DNA of 64,000 bases, from NCBI RefSeq assembly GCF_004118265.1, contig NZ_SDHW01000001.1, positions 496,001 to 560,000 of the forward strand, given 5' to 3'. Numbering within the stretch: position 1 is the first letter of the stretch; each line of letters starts with the position of its first letter. This document shows, one piece after another, positions 61,863-64,000 of the stretch. Both the position numbers and the translations under genes were made by a program. This stretch comes from Lacibacter luteus. GTDB taxonomy: Bacteria; Bacteroidota; Bacteroidia; Chitinophagales; Chitinophagaceae. The notes under the pieces were generated by a model. That model was given only the letters and a program-made list of their open reading frames with translations. It ran no database searches and was not told where the DNA came from.

Positions 61863-63818
61863 TTAGTAACCGGGATTTTGCATTGCCTGCTTTTGTGCGG
61901 CAGTTAAAGCTAAACCTCCCATTTGTATACCATCAAGGAATGTTTGCGGTATAGGGCGTAATAAATGTTTATCCTGGATATTGGGTGCAGCATCGGGGTT
62001 AAATGCTTTTGCACGGGCAATTAATGTTTTTGTACGAGACAAATCCTGCCAGCGTAAATATTCGCCTGCAAGCTCACGTGAGCGTTCGTTCAACAGGAAA
62101 CAAAGCATCCTGTCGTATGCAGCAGAATAGCCCAACAAGGTAATAATGTATTCATCTGCTGCAGGTAATGCAGCAACGTTTGTAACTGTTAAACTTGCAG
62201 AAGCTGCGGTTGTAACCGGAATATTGTTTGATTCGTAGTAAGAGTTTTCAGGAAAGAATGACGGAGGAATTGATTGCGGAACACTGCTGGGCGCTGCACC
62301 ACCATCATAATATACCGAGCGATTTTCGCCGTTTGCATACTGTGCTCTTACACGCAGAGGATTAATATATACTAATGCATCAGCATAGGTACCAACACCG
62401 GCTTTTGCCTGGCGAATTTTTGCTTCTGCAGCAATCAGGTATGTTTCAGCAGAACGTGCCAATGTAATATCACGTAAACCTCTTACATCGTTAAAGCCGG
62501 CTGTACGTGAACCATCCATAAACTTACTCAGCGATGGAAAACGACGGGTATCGTTCCAGCCGCCATCTGCTGTAACACCATTTTTATACGCTACATAAAC
62601 ATGCGGAATGGTTTTTCCCGTGCCGCTGTAAGTAACAGAATTGTTTAACAGGTTTGCAGAAAAACGAGTATCGCCGGGCTGATTAATTACATACATAATA
62701 CCCAAATCACCCTGTACATAACCACTGGTTGGTGCATTAGCATTTACCTTATGCTTTGTTCTGAAAGTTTTCCAGAAACGTGAATCGTTTTGCATATCGT
62801 AAATGCGATACATAAAGAATGTTGGAGATAAACGGCTGAATGGACGATCACCACTTAAATCACGCTGCATTTGAGCGATATCTTCATAACGTGATACATA
62901 ATACAAATGCTGTGTATTTTGGCCGCTTGCCGTTAAATCCGATGTAAACTGAGCTGACAAAATAACTTCACGCAGATTTTCATTTGCACTATTTGGAGAT
63001 GTATAACGCCATAGATCTCCGTAGTTTGGAGCCAGTGCATGATTTGCAATTACGGCATCACACAAAGGTATAATCGCTGCTAAATCGGCTGCTTTTGTTG
63101 ATCCATTCCACGAATCATTAATTTCACTTGTACGACTCAAATAAGCTTTTGCAAGAAAATGTGCTGCAGCATCTTTTGTTATTCTTGCCGGAGAGCCGGT
63201 ATTCGTTAATAAATTATAAGCCTGTGTAAAATCAGCAATAATTAAATCGTACACTTCTTTAGGATTAGCACGGGTAAATTCCAGGTTTACAGTTGTAATT
63301 GGTGAAGTTTGTAAAGGAACTGCACCATACTGGCTTACTAAACGTAAATAGTTATAAGCTCTTAAAAAGTAACCTTCGCCTAAAGCTGTTTTCTTAATTG
63401 CATCAGCTGTAGATGCACTGGCTGTTGCATTTTGAATGATAATGTTAGCTTGACCAATACCAATGTATAAATTATCCCACTGTGCTTCAGCAGCCACCGT
63501 ATTACCGTTGTTTGGTGTTACGAATGAGCCAAAAGTGTTACCATAAGAATTATACATACCGTTTGATGGGTCTCCACCTACACGAAACTCATCTGTACCG
63601 TAACACATATTGGAAAAGGCCATTTCGCCGTTAAACTGAGTGGCAAATACCTGGTGATATGCACCATTAACCAACTGCTGAATACCGGCATCTGTTTTAT
63701 AAAACTCCAGATCTCTGGATGTTTTTAATGTTTCATTTAAAAAACTCTTTTTACAAGATGTAGCCAGCGTCATTACCAGAACGCTAACCAATGCTATATT
63801 TAATATTCTATTTTTCAT
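61863..63818 (-). CDS. susD: SusD/RagB-family glycan-binding lipoprotein (pair 1)
   Basis: A 651-residue lipoprotein, lipobox ATSCKK with Cys22. N-terminal FLNETLKTSRDLEFYKTDAG, the ALGEGYFLRAYNYLRLVSQY helix (about 155-175), AETYLIAAEAKIRQAKAGVG (about 460-480) and the C-terminal ERSRELAGEYLRWQDLSRTK are SusD-like. At 651 residues it is longer than pairs 2 and 3. It follows the SusC1 stop by 20 bp and is followed by a strong terminator, so the first pair ends its own transcription unit. Confidence 0.93.
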   Translation of the reverse strand: MKNRILNIALVSVLVMTLATSCKKSFLNETLKTSRDLEFYKTDAGIQQLVNGAYHQVFATQFNGEMAFSNMCYGTDEFRVGGDPSNGMYNSYGNTFGSFVTPNNGNTVAAEAQWDNLYIGIGQANIIIQNATASASTADAIKKTALGEGYFLRAYNYLRLVSQYGAVPLQTSPITTVNLEFTRANPKEVYDLIIADFTQAYNLLTNTGSPARITKDAAAHFLAKAYLSRTSEINDSWNGSTKAADLAAIIPLCDAVIANHALAPNYGDLWRYTSPNSANENLREVILSAQFTSDLTASGQNTQHLYYVSRYEDIAQMQRDLSGDRPFSRLSPTFFMYRIYDMQNDSRFWKTFRTKHKVNANAPTSGYVQGDLGIMYVINQPGDTRFSANLLNNSVTYSGTGKTIPHVYVAYKNGVTADGGWNDTRRFPSLSKFMDGSRTAGFNDVRGLRDITLARSAETYLIAAEAKIRQAKAGVGTYADALVYINPLRVRAQYANGENRSVYYDGGAAPSSVPQSIPPSFFPENSYYESNNIPVTTAASASLTVTNVAALPAADEYIITLLGYSAAYDRMLCFLLNERSRELAGEYLRWQDLSRTKTLIARAKAFNPDAAPNIQDKHLLRPIPQTFLDGIQMGGLALTAAQKQAMQNPGY

Positions 63819-63838
63819 TTTGTTGAAAATTTAATGAT

Positions 63839-64000
63839 CTAGAAACCTGCGTTAATACCTACAGTAAATCCACGATTTGAAAACATCGAAACCGCATCCA
63901 TATCCATAAACTTAATTTGTGAATACAGCATTGCCGGGTTAGTAGCCTGGAAGTACACACGTAGGTTTTGCATATGCATCGATTTGATCATTTTACTATT
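63839..64000 (-). CDS. susC: SusC/RagA TonB-dependent transporter (pair 1), C-terminal fragment
   Basis: Only the last 53 codons are in the window. They read MIKSMHMQNLRVYFQATNPA and MFSNRGFTVGINAGF, ending in an aromatic residue as outer-membrane barrel proteins do. Together with the SusD 20 bp downstream this identifies a SusC. The rest lies beyond the right edge. Confidence 0.8.
   Translation of the reverse strand, partial: NSKMIKSMHMQNLRVYFQATNPAMLYSQIKFMDMDAVSMFSNRGFTVGINAGF

Noticed and set aside
46230-64000. Sigma/anti-sigma controlled SusC (FecA-like) systems
   Set aside because: The two complete SusC proteins lack an N-terminal STN domain, and no ECF sigma or FecR gene is in the window.

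Overview
The window is a 64 kb piece of a Bacteroidota chromosome, most likely from the family Chitinophagaceae. Evidence for this is tandem SusC/SusD pairs, SusD-type lipoproteins with a CKK lipobox, T9SS type A C-terminal sorting domains, SprB-like repeats, a TAnnTTTG promoter and A/T-rich translation starts. The genus assignment is an inference. No rRNA, tRNA, CRISPR array or complete insertion sequence was found.

Most of the window is one very large polysaccharide utilization locus (PUL) on the minus strand, so it reads from right to left. The right third (46.2-64 kb) is the uptake module. It holds the 3' end of a first SusC and its SusD, then a FAS1-domain lipoprotein with SusC and SusD, then two more FAS1 lipoproteins with a third SusC and SusD, then a small Cys-rich lipoprotein. 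From 45.3 kb leftwards comes the enzyme module: GH105, CE12, GH39, a PL22-like propeller, GH43, a small membrane protein, PL22, GH106, GH29, GH43, PL9, GH43 and GH78. After a 10 kb interruption it continues with GH28, a sialate-esterase/NodB fusion, GH115, GH2, a small membrane protein and a truncated GH65-like six-hairpin enzyme. Pectate lyase, polygalacturonase, oligogalacturonate lyases, two rhamnosidase families, unsaturated rhamnogalacturonyl hydrolase and rhamnogalacturonan acetylesterase together point to pectin, especially rhamnogalacturonan I. The GH43, GH2, GH29, GH115 and GH39 enzymes would remove neutral, fucose, glucuronate or xylose side groups, or act on attached arabinogalactan.

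Between GH28 (ends near 14.3 kb) and GH78 (24.6 kb) lies an accessory island. It holds a nucleotidyltransferase cut off by a 103-bp REPIN-like element, and a tightly coupled membrane-protein/metallo-hydrolase pair bracketed by a 14-bp inverted repeat. It also holds an XRE regulator with a clear operator and divergent promoter, three small soluble proteins of unknown function, and several secreted proteins or lipoproteins. A plus-strand T9SS-exported protein gene at 7.9-10.2 kb is broken by one in-frame TGA.

Intergenic regions are rich in dispersed repeats: REPIN-like elements, a hairpin family ending in CTCGGGATGAC, perfect palindromes, CTTTGTG-type repeats and TAACTCATAAC-type repeats. Three PUL genes appear to have signal-peptide coding sequence made of such repeats. 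No PUL-specific regulator (HTCS, AraC, ECF sigma/anti-sigma) is in the window. All calls come from reading motifs by eye; family assignments were not confirmed by any search.
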